From positions 18,114-82,113 of the forward strand of contig CAIKRV010000090.1 of assembly GCA_903829945.1 (NCBI GenBank): a stretch of DNA of 64,000 nt, written 5' to 3'. Shown piece by piece: positions 17,872-28,591 of this stretch; the stretch's first letter is position 1, and the number at the start of each line of letters is the position of its first letter. This DNA comes from an uncultured bacterium. Its GTDB lineage: Bacteria; Bacteroidota; Bacteroidia; CAILMK01. The position numbers and the translations under genes are program-made. The notes beneath the pieces are model-generated. The model ran no database searches. It had not been told where the DNA came from and saw only the letters and a list, made by a program, of their open reading frames with translations.

Positions 17872-19314
17872 ATGAAAAGAGCATTATTAACGCTTAGTAT
17901 GTTCCTAATAGGGATATTAGGTACTCAGGCACAATCAGTAAGCACTTGGGCAGGAAACCCATCCGGTAGTGCACCAAATGGTTCTGATAAATTATCTACT
18001 AAATTTTCCAACCCTTGGGGTATTGCAAAAGATAGCAAAGGAAACTATTGGGTAACTTGTGATGATTCCACCGGTCGTATATTAATGATTACATCAGGCG
18101 GCAAAGTATATAGCAGAGCCGGAAATCCTACCTCCCCTATTACAGGATTTCAAGATGGAGCTGCAACCAGTGCTGAAATGAATTACAGCAATGGGATTGC
18201 TATTGAAAAAGATACAATATTTTTCTGCGATTATGGAAATAATGCCGTAAGAAAATTAAGTCCATATGTATCCATTGGTTCTTCACAAAAAGTAACTACG
18301 ATTGCCGGTGGTGGCGGTAACTTGGGCAGTACACGTGGTATTTCTGATACTACTGATGGTCAAGGTTATGGTTCTAAAGGTGCTTATTTTAACGGTCCTA
18401 CCGGATTGGTGATAAACCCTTATACACATGATATTATTATCGTGGATCAGTCCAATAGTTGTATCCGTGGTATAAAACGTACCGGGAAAGCTTATGGAAC
18501 CTCATATTTATTGGCAGGCAGAAAATTAGGTTCCTTACACAAAGATGGACCTCCTACTAATGGTGCTCAATTTTCCTTACCAACCGGAATTTATATTGAT
18601 TCTGCTACCGGTGATTTGTATGTAACTGAACAATCCCAACAAATTAGAAAAATACCTTTTAATAGTACGACCAAAAAATACGATAAGAATGTAACAACTG
18701 TTGATGTGGGAGCTAAAACTTCTCCTTCTACCTTCTTTTTTGGAAGTGTTGATGGAGTGGTAAAAGCAGGTTCCGGAACTTATGCAAGTTATTATTTTGC
18801 TAATGAGTCCAATATTTTTAAAAATGATTTATCCGGTTCAGGTACTACTGTACTAACCGCCGGCTCAGATGTAATTGACGCGAGTACCGGTTCTCTTAAA
18901 GCAGGTTTCAAGGATGGCCCGGGAAGTATTGCATTATTTGATAATATATTCTGCTTATTTTATAATGGCAGCAACATCATTTTGGCTGCTGACCATAATA
19001 ATAATAGAATTCGTTCAATTGACTTAACCGGAACTTTTACAGGCGTAGAAGAACCTAAAGCACCTGCTAATGGTGAAGGATTTAAAGTTTATCCTAATCC
19101 GGCTCAGGATTTTGTTACCATTGAAAATTTTGATATCAGCGGTACAACTACCAATATCGGTTTGTATGATATGACCGGTAAATTGGTTTATTTTGCTATC
19201 AATGATTTTAATGGCAGATTTAATATTCCTTTGACTAAATTGCCAAGAGGAATTTATATTTTGAAAGTTCAATCCGATAAAGCTAACTTAACTTCAAAAG
19301 TTATTGTGAAGTAA
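17872..19314 (+). CDS. NHL-repeat secreted protein with T9SS type A sorting domain
   Basis: A 480-residue protein: signal peptide (1-20, ending GTQAQ), NHL/SMP-30-like beta-propeller repeats (about 25-390) with phrases such as FSNPWGIAKDSKGNYWV, GPTGLVINPYTHDIIIVDQ and LPTGIYIDSATGDLYVTE, and a C-terminal T9SS domain starting VYPNPAQDFVTIE and ending LPRGIYILKVQSDK...KVIVK. The last domain directs export by the SprA-containing type IX system encoded in this window. Binding partner unknown. Stand-alone gene with its own terminator. Confidence 0.85.
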   Translation: MKRALLTLSMFLIGILGTQAQSVSTWAGNPSGSAPNGSDKLSTKFSNPWGIAKDSKGNYWVTCDDSTGRILMITSGGKVYSRAGNPTSPITGFQDGAATSAEMNYSNGIAIEKDTIFFCDYGNNAVRKLSPYVSIGSSQKVTTIAGGGGNLGSTRGISDTTDGQGYGSKGAYFNGPTGLVINPYTHDIIIVDQSNSCIRGIKRTGKAYGTSYLLAGRKLGSLHKDGPPTNGAQFSLPTGIYIDSATGDLYVTEQSQQIRKIPFNSTTKKYDKNVTTVDVGAKTSPSTFFFGSVDGVVKAGSGTYASYYFANESNIFKNDLSGSGTTVLTAGSDVIDASTGSLKAGFKDGPGSIALFDNIFCLFYNGSNIILAADHNNNRIRSIDLTGTFTGVEEPKAPANGEGFKVYPNPAQDFVTIENFDISGTTTNIGLYDMTGKLVYFAINDFNGRFNIPLTKLPRGIYILKVQSDKANLTSKVIVK

Positions 19315-19346
19315 ATCATCAAGATAATTTTTAAAAGCGATAGAAT

Positions 19347-19381
19347 AGCCTTGCCTTAATACGCAAGGCTGTTTTGTTTTT
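19347..19381 (+). terminator. Rho-independent terminator after the NHL-repeat gene
   Basis: An 8-bp perfect stem (AGCCTTGC with GCAAGGCT), 8-nt loop, then GTTTTGTTTTT. The comEC -7-like element TATCTTGC (19383-19390) begins directly after the T-tract. Confidence 0.85.
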
Positions 19382-19395
19382 GTATCTTGCAAGCC

Positions 19396-21594
19396 ATGGA
19401 TGCCATTCAAAAAGCACCTTTAATAAAATATCTGCTACCTTTATTGGCAGGAATCATTTTTGCCTATCACTTTAATATATTTTCTGCTCTTGAAGCCTTA
19501 GGAATCTCCCTAGGATTTTTAACGATATTTATTTTGATTCAAATGAGTATTTTGAGTCAATCCTATACCCATCGCTGGATGCCTGGATTAAGTATATCTT
19601 TATGCTTATTCTTTACAGGTATAATTTTAATTCAAAGCTATGAATTGACATCCAAAAGTAATTTCTTTGGTAAGGCCAAAGAGAATATTTATTATTATGA
19701 ATACAAAATATTAGAGCCTCTTCAAGAAAAAGAAAATACCTATAAGTGCAGGGCAGAAGTTCAACATATTATTTACAAAAAAGAGGCGGGTTCTAATAAT
19801 TGGTATCGCAAAAAAACCATAGGGTATGTCCAATTGTATTTTGAAAAAACGCCCAATAGTGCTATGCTTAAATATGGAGACATTATTTATGCTAGCCAAT
19901 CACCTTCGGCCATAAGCCCTCCGGTCAATCCCGGAGAATTTGATATGCAATCCTACTTAAAACTAAAACAAATTTACCATAGCAGTTATTTAAAGGATAA
20001 GGACTACCTCCTGTTGCCGAATAATCATGGAAATATATTTTGGAAAATTGTATACAACACAAAATCGAAACTAAGTGAGTACTTCAATCAACACATTAAA
20101 AACAAGGATGAATTATCGATTATTAAAGCATTAGTCCTAGGGGATGAAGCAGAAGTCTCCCCTGAATTAATTGATGATTATTCAGCCAGTGGCACCTTGC
20201 ATATCCTCTCTGTTTCCGGTTTGCATATTGGTATATTATTTTATTTACTTAGCAATATTTTTATATTTCTAAAGCCATTTAGAGGAGGAAAATTCTTACG
20301 CTTGTTTCTTATCATATCCTTTCTCTGGGCCTATGCATTTATTACAGGAAGTTCGGCAGCAGTTTGTAGATCAGTTGCCATGTTCAGTTTTGTTTTAATT
20401 GGTCAGAATTTAAGACGCGAAAGTAATATATTTAATGCTATCGCTCTTTCCATGTTCCTATTACTCCTTTTAGATCCGTATCAATTGTTTCAGGCTAGTT
20501 TTCAACTTTCTTATTTGGCATTAATCGGTATCATCCTCTTGCAACCCTATATTTTTAAATGGTGGCACCTTACGCCATTTACCTCTAGCAAACAAGAACA
20601 TTTCTTATTGAAATTATCTAAAAAATATATATTTAAATTATGGAGGGGTATTTGGGCTTTGAGCTCGGTATCCATTGCCGCACAACTGGCAGTGTTACCA
20701 ATCAGCCTGTATTACTTTAATCGCTTTCCTTTTTATTTCATTCTATCCAACCTCATTATTATCCCATTATCCAGCATAGTATTAATATTAGGCTGTGTGT
20801 TTTTAATTATACAAATATTCCCCACCAATATATTGAGCACGCTTATTAGCAATTTAATAGTATATACCACCAAATGGATGAATAATATAGTACATTTTGA
20901 GCATGCACTCCCCTATTCACAATCACAAGGCATATACTTGAATTTAGCAGAATGTTTAGTGCTTTATACATGTATAATATTCATTTGTTTAGCCTTTATA
21001 AGTAAACGTAAAAAGATATTAATTGTCAGTTTGGCTATCCTTTTAGTCTTCACCGGGGAGCAAAGTATGGCCAAAACCATCAATTACTCTAAAAGTTTTC
21101 TCAGAATTCATGCCATCCGGAAACATTTTGCTATGAGTATTAAACACAAGGATCAACTTTACATTCTCACTGATCGTTCACTTTATAAGGATAAGCGCAA
21201 ACTCAATTATTATTTCAATAAATACAGCTTTATTAATTACATCAGCAATGATCATCTAAAAATTTATCCCATTGATAGCTTAGCGGCTATAAATCAAGGA
21301 CAATTACAAATTAAAACGCCAATAATATCCTATAAAGGAACAAGCTTTTTACTCCTCAGTTCGCCAAATAAAATTGATTACCTAAGTAAAAAATTGGATG
21401 TGGATTATATAGTATTGCATGATAATCCTGAACTTAAATTAGACAGCATTATCTCTAAAATACAATTCCGAAAATTAATTATTAATCCATCCAATAGCAT
21501 ACGAAATGCAGAAAAATGGGAAAATGAATGCATTAGAAACTTCATACCTTACCTAATGCTGCAAAAAGATAATAGCTTTGTACTAAAGTTTTAA
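19396..21594 (+). CDS. comEC: ComEC/Rec2 family DNA-uptake channel
   Basis: About 732 residues from ATG at 19396 (a TTG at 19387 is an alternative). The N-terminus has two membrane segments and a DUF4131-like OB region (about 95-215), followed by the competence domain with many spans and the signature SGTLHILSVSGLHIGILFYL and FITGSSAAVCRSVAMF. It carries single-stranded DNA across the inner membrane in natural transformation. The last about 190 residues form a soluble domain without the HxHxDH metal site of metallo-beta-lactamase-type ComEC proteins. A TATCTTGC element ends 5 nt before the ATG. Confidence 0.9.
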   Translation: MDAIQKAPLIKYLLPLLAGIIFAYHFNIFSALEALGISLGFLTIFILIQMSILSQSYTHRWMPGLSISLCLFFTGIILIQSYELTSKSNFFGKAKENIYYYEYKILEPLQEKENTYKCRAEVQHIIYKKEAGSNNWYRKKTIGYVQLYFEKTPNSAMLKYGDIIYASQSPSAISPPVNPGEFDMQSYLKLKQIYHSSYLKDKDYLLLPNNHGNIFWKIVYNTKSKLSEYFNQHIKNKDELSIIKALVLGDEAEVSPELIDDYSASGTLHILSVSGLHIGILFYLLSNIFIFLKPFRGGKFLRLFLIISFLWAYAFITGSSAAVCRSVAMFSFVLIGQNLRRESNIFNAIALSMFLLLLLDPYQLFQASFQLSYLALIGIILLQPYIFKWWHLTPFTSSKQEHFLLKLSKKYIFKLWRGIWALSSVSIAAQLAVLPISLYYFNRFPFYFILSNLIIIPLSSIVLILGCVFLIIQIFPTNILSTLISNLIVYTTKWMNNIVHFEHALPYSQSQGIYLNLAECLVLYTCIIFICLAFISKRKKILIVSLAILLVFTGEQSMAKTINYSKSFLRIHAIRKHFAMSIKHKDQLYILTDRSLYKDKRKLNYYFNKYSFINYISNDHLKIYPIDSLAAINQGQLQIKTPIISYKGTSFLLLSSPNKIDYLSKKLDVDYIVLHDNPELKLDSIISKIQFRKLIINPSNSIRNAEKWENECIRNFIPYLMLQKDNSFVLKF

Positions 21595-21615
21595 AACTGA
21601 AAAGATCAAATTATT

Positions 21616-22392
21616 ATGAAATACCTTCAAATTAATAAAAACTCCAATATCCTTGAAATCATCCTTAATAGGCCGGATAAAAGAAATGCTTTGAATAGTG
21701 ATTTTGTAGCAGAATTGAGACAAGCCTTTGAAACAGCGGATTTGGATGAGCAAATAAGAGTTATTATTTTAAAGGGAATGGGGAAAGCCTTCAGTGCCGG
21801 TGCCGACTTAGCCTACTTGCAACAACTCCAAAACAATACCTATGATGAAAATTTGCAAGATTCAACACACCTGATGGAATTATTTAAAACCATGTATTTT
21901 CATAAAAAAATAATTATTGCTCAAGTAGAAGGTCATGCCTTGGCAGGAGGTTGTGGCTTAGCCACGGTATGTGATTTTATATTTTCTGTTCCGGAAGCAT
22001 TATTTGGCTATACTGAAGTTAAAATTGGTTTTATTCCGGCTATAGTCATGTTTTTCCTTCTTAGAAAAACCAATGAAAATATAGCTCGTCAATTATTATT
22101 GACCGGGAAACTCATCAGTGCAGAAGAAGCATACAAAATAGGTTTAGTATATCATATTTCCTCCGCGGAACATATTGGGAAAGAAGTAATGGTATTTGCT
22201 GAAAAATTAGCCGAAGAAACTTCCGGAGAGGCCATTGCACTGACCAAAAAAATGATTGCAGAAATACAATCCATGGAAAGTATGGAAGCCTTAAAATATG
22301 CCGCTTCACAAAATGCGGTAGCAAGAGCTACCCATGATTGTAAAAAAGGAATTGGCGCTTTTTTAAACAAAGAAGTCCTAAAATGGAATTAA
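21616..22392 (+). CDS. Enoyl-CoA hydratase/isomerase family protein
   Basis: A 258-residue crotonase-fold protein. The oxyanion-hole segments are NRPDKRNALNSDF, FSAGADLAYLQ and EGHALAGGCGLATVCDF, and GYTEVKIGFIPAIV carries a likely catalytic Glu. The pattern resembles the 3-methylglutaconyl-CoA hydratase subgroup of leucine breakdown, but close relatives have varied substrates. It is 21 bp after comEC and 71 bp before metG, with no pathway partners nearby. Confidence 0.85.
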   Translation: MKYLQINKNSNILEIILNRPDKRNALNSDFVAELRQAFETADLDEQIRVIILKGMGKAFSAGADLAYLQQLQNNTYDENLQDSTHLMELFKTMYFHKKIIIAQVEGHALAGGCGLATVCDFIFSVPEALFGYTEVKIGFIPAIVMFFLLRKTNENIARQLLLTGKLISAEEAYKIGLVYHISSAEHIGKEVMVFAEKLAEETSGEAIALTKKMIAEIQSMESMEALKYAASQNAVARATHDCKKGIGAFLNKEVLKWN

Positions 22393-22444
22393 TAACATTT
22401 AACGTTCAAGGCTATTTAAAACCCGGGTATTAGACGGAAATTGC

Positions 22445-22452
22445 TAACTTTG
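22445..22452 (+). promoter_or_regulatory. -7 promoter element of metG
   Basis: TAACTTTG ends 11 nt before the metG ATG, implying a very short leader of about 5 nt. The -33 region is not clear. Confidence 0.45.
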
Positions 22453-22463
22453 CATCTCGAATT

Positions 22464-24515
22464 ATGGAAAATATTCAACGCTATACAGTAACTGCAGCAC
22501 TGCCTTATGCCAACGGTCCTGTACATATCGGACATTTAGCAGGATGCTATTTGCCTGCCGATATTTACGTTCGATTTTTAAGGGCGAAAGGTAGGGAGGT
22601 ATTGTTTTTATGTGGTTCCGATGAACATGGTGTTGGTATAGCCATTAAAGCACAACAAGAAGGAATTACCCCTCGCGAACTCATAGACAAATATCATTTT
22701 ATCATGAAAAATGCTTTTCATGATTTTGGTATTTCTTTTGATATTTATAGCCGAACTTCCTCACCGATTCACTATGAAACGGCGCAAGAATTTTTCTCCA
22801 ATTTATATTATAAAAATGTTTTTGAAAAAAAAATCAGTAAACAATATTATGATACCAAGTTTAATCAATTTTTAGCAGACCGATACATTGTTGGAACCTG
22901 CCCAAATTGTGCTTATGAAAAAGCCTACGGCGACCAGTGTGAACGTTGCGGTACTTCTTTAGATCCCATTGATTTAATAAATCCTCATTCTGCATTAAGC
23001 GGAGAAAAACCTGAAATGCGGGAAACCGAACATTGGTATCTTCCCTTACAAAATTATCAGGATTGGTTGCAAAAATGGATTTTGGAAGAACATGCTGATT
23101 GGAAAAATAACGTGATAGGACAATGCCGTTCCTGGCTTAATCAAGGTTTAGCAGCACGTGCCGTTACCCGGGATTTAGATTGGGGCGTACCTGTTCCATT
23201 AGCAGACGCAAAAGGAAAAGTGCTTTATGTTTGGTTTGATGCTCCTATTGGTTATATTTCTGCAACCAAAGAATGGGCACAGCAAAATGGTAAAAATTGG
23301 GAACCTTATTGGAAGGATGCCCAATCAAAATTGGTACACTTCATCGGGAAAGATAATATAGTTTTTCACTGCGTAGTTTTTCCATCCATGCTGAAAGCAC
23401 ATGGTGATTTTATTTTACCTGATAATGTGCCTGCCAATGAATTTTTAAACATTGAAGGGGATAAAATATCCACCTCCAGAAATTGGGCAGTTTGGCTACA
23501 TGAATACTTAGAGGAATTTCCGGATAAGCAAGATACACTTCGTTATGTATTATGTTCTAATGCCCCGGAGACCAAGGATAATGATTTTACCTGGAAAGAT
23601 TTTCAAGCCAAAAATAATAATGAGCTGGTAGCTATTTACGGCAACTTAGTAAACAGAGTAATTATTTTAACGCATAAATACTTTGATGGTAAGGTGCCGC
23701 CTTGTGATGTATTAAATCCATTAGAAGAAAATTTAGCCGCTGAAATTGCTGCTTTTCCAAAGATTATTCAAGATTTATTAGAATCATTTAAGCTTCGTGA
23801 AGCATTACAAGAATTAATGAATTTGGCCAGGGCAGGTAATAAATACCTAACCGAAAATGAGCCGTGGAAAACCTATAAAGACCAGCCGGAACGCACTGCA
23901 ACGGTTATTAACTACGGATTACAATTAATTGCAAATTTGGCTATTCTTTCAGAGCCGTTTTTACCTTTTACTGCTGTCAAATTAAAGAAATATCTTCAAA
24001 TAGAAAATTTGAATTGGGATGATGCCGGCGCAATGAATTTACTAAAAGTTGGTACCGATATATCTAAGGCCGAAATCTTATTTGAAAAAATTGAGGATGA
24101 GGCTATAAATTTTCAAATTGAAAAACTAAACGCCAAGCGTCCTATCATTGAAAACATTTTGCAAACTAAAAATATTCCGGATTTGAAACAGAATATTACC
24201 TATGATGATTTCAGTAAATTAGATTTAAGAATTGCTACCATTTTGGAGGCAGAACAAGTCCCAAAAACGCAAAAATTATTGAAATTAAAAATAAATATCG
24301 GCTTAGAAGAGCGTACGATCGTTTCAGGTATTGCAGAACATTATAAACCTGAAGATATTATTGGTAAACAAATAATTGTTGTAGCCAACTTAGAACCACG
24401 AGCCATAAAGGGCATTGATTCCAAGGGTATGATTTTAATGATTCATGATGAAGAAAAAGGCTTAATTATGATTCAACCTGAAAAGGAAGCTGCAGACGGA
24501 AGTCAAATTATTTGA
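22464..24515 (+). CDS. metG: Methionine-tRNA ligase
   Basis: A 683-residue class I aminoacyl-tRNA synthetase that charges tRNA-Met. The HIGH motif is in PVHIGHLAG (near residue 20), the zinc knuckle is CPNC...CERCG (about 148-164), and the KMSKS loop appears as DKISTSR. After the anticodon-binding helices there is a C-terminal tRNA-binding (Trbp111-type) OB domain beginning [17 protein letters not shown] and including [17 protein letters not shown]. Full length with that added dimerisation domain, as usual in Bacteroidota. Confidence 0.97.
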   Translation: MENIQRYTVTAALPYANGPVHIGHLAGCYLPADIYVRFLRAKGREVLFLCGSDEHGVGIAIKAQQEGITPRELIDKYHFIMKNAFHDFGISFDIYSRTSSPIHYETAQEFFSNLYYKNVFEKKISKQYYDTKFNQFLADRYIVGTCPNCAYEKAYGDQCERCGTSLDPIDLINPHSALSGEKPEMRETEHWYLPLQNYQDWLQKWILEEHADWKNNVIGQCRSWLNQGLAARAVTRDLDWGVPVPLADAKGKVLYVWFDAPIGYISATKEWAQQNGKNWEPYWKDAQSKLVHFIGKDNIVFHCVVFPSMLKAHGDFILPDNVPANEFLNIEGDKISTSRNWAVWLHEYLEEFPDKQDTLRYVLCSNAPETKDNDFTWKDFQAKNNNELVAIYGNLVNRVIILTHKYFDGKVPPCDVLNPLEENLAAEIAAFPKIIQDLLESFKLREALQELMNLARAGNKYLTENEPWKTYKDQPERTATVINYGLQLIANLAILSEPFLPFTAVKLKKYLQIENLNWDDAGAMNLLKVGTDISKAEILFEKIEDEAINFQIEKLNAKRPIIENILQTKNIPDLKQNITYDDFSKLDLRIATILEAEQVPKTQKLLKLKINIGLEERTIVSGIAEHYKPEDIIGKQIIVVANLEPRAIKGIDSKGMILMIHDEEKGLIMIQPEKEAADGSQII

Positions 24516-24684
24516 TTTACAATATTTTAATTGCAGATTTTGAGAATGGATTTCTAAATAAATTCATTCAAAATAAATATTTTCAGATATTAAAGTATTT
24601 AGTATCTTTGTCCTTAACCATCTAGTTTTTAAGTAATTTAGTATTATTAAACTTCTGTCAAAAGAAGTTATCAAACAACTTGAA

Positions 24685-25719
24685 ATGGTTAGGCATCCAA
24701 ATTCCCCCGGCACAGAACAAGGAAAATCTATTCCTCAAATTTCTATTTTATGGTTATTATTACCCATAGGATTACTCTTATTAACTTTTTTTTGGAAACC
24801 CGGCAATAGTGAACAGGCCAATAAAAGTATTGATTCAACTCAAACTAATTCTGCTTCTATTGACTCTGATAATGATTATACTTATATTTCTCATAAGAAG
24901 GAAGATTTTAGACCCTTGGTGTATGATATCCGTGAAAGCATTCGAAATACGGTAAAGGATGAACTTAAATCGGGAATGGCCACAGAAATATCTGTGAATT
25001 TTGAATTATTAGACAAAGGCATAAATTTCACCTATGGCTATACTGATTGGTATTGGCCGGCTTCCTTACTTAAAATTGTTACTCTCATTGCTTATTTAAA
25101 AGAATCTGAAACAGATACCGCATTACTGTCGAAAAAAATAATTTACCATCGATCCAATTTAGGGTATGCTCAAAATTTAGTGAAAGATAGCTTGAAGGAA
25201 GGGGGTATCTATACTTACAATGATCTTTTGCGAAGATTAATAGTCAATTCGGATAATCAAGCATGTTATATACTTGAAAAGAATATTGGATCAGCTAAAA
25301 TTGATAAGATATATAGTGATTTTACTATAGATGTAGCCAGAGGAAATAAGAACCTGGATTTTATTCCCATCAATCAGTATATGCAATTTTTACGATCCTT
25401 ATATAATGCTACCTACTTAAATAAAAAGAATTCAGAATATGCTTTAAGCTTATTAATTAATTCCGAGTTTGTTTATGGCATAAGGGCAGGCATTCCGCCG
25501 GGCATTAAAGTGGCCAGTAAATTTGGAGAAAAGGCTGATAAAAATGATTTGCAACTTCATGACTGTGGCATCGTCTATTATGATAATCATCCGTACATGA
25601 TTGGAGTAATGACCAAAGGCACCAATTTTGAAAAAATGGCACAATCCATTCAGCGATTAAGCAATAATATATTTCAAGTGGTGAAGAACTTTGAAAAAGG
25701 CAATTCCCACTCAAGTTAA
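24685..25719 (+). CDS. Membrane-anchored class A beta-lactamase-like serine hydrolase
   Basis: A 344-residue protein with an N-terminal membrane anchor (about 21-41) and a penicillin-binding/beta-lactamase fold. The catalytic SxxK is in PASLLKIV (about 126-129), the SDN motif of class A enzymes is in VNSDNQACY, and the KTG triad appears as KFG in VASKFGEKAD. These enzymes acylate on the serine and act on beta-lactams or cell-wall peptides. The omega-loop glutamate needed for beta-lactam hydrolysis is not obvious, so a peptidase role is as likely as resistance. TATCTTTG at 24603-24610 may be its -7 element, leaving a leader of about 70 nt. Confidence 0.72.
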   Translation: MVRHPNSPGTEQGKSIPQISILWLLLPIGLLLLTFFWKPGNSEQANKSIDSTQTNSASIDSDNDYTYISHKKEDFRPLVYDIRESIRNTVKDELKSGMATEISVNFELLDKGINFTYGYTDWYWPASLLKIVTLIAYLKESETDTALLSKKIIYHRSNLGYAQNLVKDSLKEGGIYTYNDLLRRLIVNSDNQACYILEKNIGSAKIDKIYSDFTIDVARGNKNLDFIPINQYMQFLRSLYNATYLNKKNSEYALSLLINSEFVYGIRAGIPPGIKVASKFGEKADKNDLQLHDCGIVYYDNHPYMIGVMTKGTNFEKMAQSIQRLSNNIFQVVKNFEKGNSHSS

Positions 25720-26044
25720 ATCAGCATTGATCATCAAAATTTTTGAAATTCAACAATTAAAAAATTGTGCTTGCATGTAACATTATGATTTATAATATGT
25801 TGCGAAACAAAATATTGCCATCTGGAGGGAAACTATGTATAAATTAATAAACTATTAACAACGTTATTCTAATTAATTCTCTGATATACGATTAGATTTT
25901 TTAGCATTAGCGTTCAAGTATTTGATAAGCTTCATTAAAAATTAATAAAATTTATGTGCATAAACGGCGTTATCAACTGTGTAAAACCTTAAATAATTAT
26001 TAAATTAAACTTAAATTGCACCACTCTTATTAGGGAATACGAAT
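25720..26044 (+). other. 325-bp intergenic region, no gene seen
   Basis: Very A/T-rich. A weak 5-bp inverted repeat (CAATT/AATTG near 25760) could end the preceding transcript. No open frame with coding character, no riboswitch consensus and no tRNA were found. It must hold the maeB promoter, but no convincing TAnnTTTG match was identified. Confidence 0.5.
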
Positions 26045-28336
26045 ATGGGAAACGAAACGCTGAGGGAAGACGCACTTGAATACCACTCCAAAGGTCGGCC
26101 TGGAAAAATTGAAGTAATTCCGACCAAACCTACTACCTCACAATTAGACTTGGCACTTGCCTACTCTCCCGGAGTAGCGGAGCCTTGTAAAGAAATTGCC
26201 AAGGATGTATCCAACGTACGAAAATATACTGCCAAAGGAAACTTAGTAGCTGTTATTTCCAATGGAACTGCAGTTTTAGGCTTAGGAAATATAGGTGCTG
26301 AAGCATCCAAACCCGTCATGGAAGGGAAAGGCATTTTATTTAAAGTTTTTGCCGATATTGATGTTTTTGATTTAGAATTGAATGTTACTGATGTAGATGA
26401 TTTTGTTAAGGTAGTTAAGGCATTAGAGCCCACCTTCGGAGGCATCAATTTAGAAGATATAAAGGCTCCTGAATGTTTTGAAATTGAACGCCGTTTGAAG
26501 GCAGAAATGAACATTCCCGTTATGCATGATGACCAGCATGGTACTGCTATCATAGTGGGCGCAGCTATGCTGAATGCCTTAAAAATTGTTGCAAAAAAAT
26601 TAGATGAGGTTACTATTGTAGTCAGCGGGGCCGGCGCCTCCGCGCTGTCTTGCATTAAAATACTGATTGCTCTAGGGGCAAAAACATCCAATTTTATTGT
26701 TTGTGACAGCAAAGGTGTGATCAACAAAGGCCGTCCCAATTTGGATGAAAGCAAAAAAGCATTTGCTACTGATAGAGACATCCATAGTTTGGAAGATGCC
26801 ATGAAAAATGCAGATGTATTTATTGGACTATCAACTTCCAATGTAGTATCTCAAGATATGGTACGCGCTATGGCTAAGGATGCTATTGTTTTTGCACTTG
26901 CCAATCCTGACCCTGAAATTGCTTATCCCGATGCTATTGCAGCTCGTGAAGATATAATTGTAGCTACCGGAAGATCTGACTATCCTAACCAAGTAAATAA
27001 TGTACTTGGTTTCCCATTTATTTTCCGTGGTGCCTTGGATGTTTGTGCTACCGAAATAAATGAAAAAATGAAACTGGCTGCAGTTTATGCCTTGGCAGAA
27101 TTGGCGCGCCAACCGGTGCCTGATGTAGTGGCCAGTACCTACAATGATCCGAATATGGCATTTGGCCGTAATTATATTATTCCAAAACCTGTTGATCCGC
27201 GTTTAATTTATACCGTAGCGCCAGCCGTAGCAAAAGCAGCTATTGAATCCGGCTGTGCAGCAGCACCTATTACAGATTGGGCCGCATACGAGGAACAACT
27301 TCGCTCACGTTTAGGCTTGGATAATATCCTTACCAGAAACATTATGAACCGTGCAAAATCTGATCCTCAAACAGTCGTTTTTGCGGAGGCCGATCATCCG
27401 AAAATTTTGAAAGCTGCACAAACCGTTTTGGATGAAAAAATTGCCATTCCTATTTTATTGGGTAACAAGGAACGGATCGAAAATCTGATTAAAGAAAATG
27501 GACTTCGACTTAAGGACGTAAAAATTTTGGATCCTTTAAAAGAAGATTCCTTAGGAGATAAATACGCCAAAATATTATACGAAAAGCGCAAAAGACGTGG
27601 GTTAACTTTTAATGAATCCAGAAAATTAATGCGTGTTAGAAATTATTTTGGCTCTGCAATGGTAGAATCCGGTGATGCTGATGCATTGATTTCCGGATTA
27701 ACGCGCAGATATCCTGAAACCATCAGACCTGCATTACAAGTAATTGGTGTACAAGAAGGAACTACCAAAGTAGCCGGTATGTACATTATGCTTACTAAAA
27801 GAGGGCCGGTATTTTTTGCAGATACGACCATCAATCAAAATCCGAGTGTAGAGGATTTAATATCTATTACCGAACTAACCGCAAGGGCAGTTCGTCAATT
27901 AAATATTGAACCGCGTATTGCCTTACTTTCCTATTCCAATTTTGGCTCCACGGATACTGATGAAACCAGAATCGTATCTAATGCCACTGCAAAACTTAAG
28001 GAAAAGCATCCGGATTGGATTATTGACGGGGAAGTTCAAGCCAATTTTGCGGTGAATAATAACTTACTTCAAGATTTCTTTGAATTTAGTGATTTAGTTG
28101 GACATCAAGTAAATACATTAATATTTCCTTCTTTAGCAGCGGGAAATATTGCTTATAAATTACTCCAGGAACTTGGAAATGCAGAAGCCATTGGTCCGAT
28201 ACTCTTAGGAATGAAAAAATCCGTTCATATTTTACAATTAGGTTCCTCCGTAAGGGAAATTGTAAATATGACCGCTTTAGCTGTAATGGATGCACAATCA
28301 AAAAATCATTCACAGCTATTGGAGCATATTTTATAG
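26045..28336 (+). CDS. maeB: NADP-dependent malic enzyme with phosphotransacetylase-like C-domain
   Basis: A 763-residue enzyme making pyruvate, CO2 and NADPH from malate. The catalytic half (1-430) has YSPGVAEPCKEI, AVISNGTAVLGLGNIG, MHDDQHGTAI and a Rossmann segment VVSGAGASALSC. The C-terminal half (about 430-763) resembles phosphate acetyltransferase (AEADHPKILKAAQ, PSLAAGNIAYKLLQEL); in MaeB-type enzymes this part is regulatory, binding acetyl-CoA. Followed by ruvA and sprA, an order I recall from other Bacteroidota. Confidence 0.95.
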   Translation: MGNETLREDALEYHSKGRPGKIEVIPTKPTTSQLDLALAYSPGVAEPCKEIAKDVSNVRKYTAKGNLVAVISNGTAVLGLGNIGAEASKPVMEGKGILFKVFADIDVFDLELNVTDVDDFVKVVKALEPTFGGINLEDIKAPECFEIERRLKAEMNIPVMHDDQHGTAIIVGAAMLNALKIVAKKLDEVTIVVSGAGASALSCIKILIALGAKTSNFIVCDSKGVINKGRPNLDESKKAFATDRDIHSLEDAMKNADVFIGLSTSNVVSQDMVRAMAKDAIVFALANPDPEIAYPDAIAAREDIIVATGRSDYPNQVNNVLGFPFIFRGALDVCATEINEKMKLAAVYALAELARQPVPDVVASTYNDPNMAFGRNYIIPKPVDPRLIYTVAPAVAKAAIESGCAAAPITDWAAYEEQLRSRLGLDNILTRNIMNRAKSDPQTVVFAEADHPKILKAAQTVLDEKIAIPILLGNKERIENLIKENGLRLKDVKILDPLKEDSLGDKYAKILYEKRKRRGLTFNESRKLMRVRNYFGSAMVESGDADALISGLTRRYPETIRPALQVIGVQEGTTKVAGMYIMLTKRGPVFFADTTINQNPSVEDLISITELTARAVRQLNIEPRIALLSYSNFGSTDTDETRIVSNATAKLKEKHPDWIIDGEVQANFAVNNNLLQDFFEFSDLVGHQVNTLIFPSLAAGNIAYKLLQELGNAEAIGPILLGMKKSVHILQLGSSVREIVNMTALAVMDAQSKNHSQLLEHIL

Positions 28337-28591
28337 ATTTGTACACGATAGTTTTAAACAAGTAAATAAACTTTAAACTGAAAAAAATATTTAGAAAATT
28401 TTTACGTTATTGAATCCCACTAGGACACTGTAGCATCACAAGCCTAAAATTACTTTAGGAAATTTGTTTAATTAAAATGCACCCCTATATAGATTATAGG
28501 ATGCAACATTAAACAAAAGGCTAGGTTTTAGTATCCAATACCGTAAAACTTTAAAATACTACCAAATTTTTGAGTTGATAGACACGTAAAA

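Noticed and set aside
25960..25985. TTATCAACTGTGTAAA resembling a DnaA box
   Set aside because: It differs from TTATCCACA, stands alone, and no origin genes are nearby.
26161..26841. A 226-codon minus-strand open frame opposite maeB
   Set aside because: It follows codon bias of the malic enzyme on the other strand and has no recognisable domain; maeB motifs are unambiguous here.
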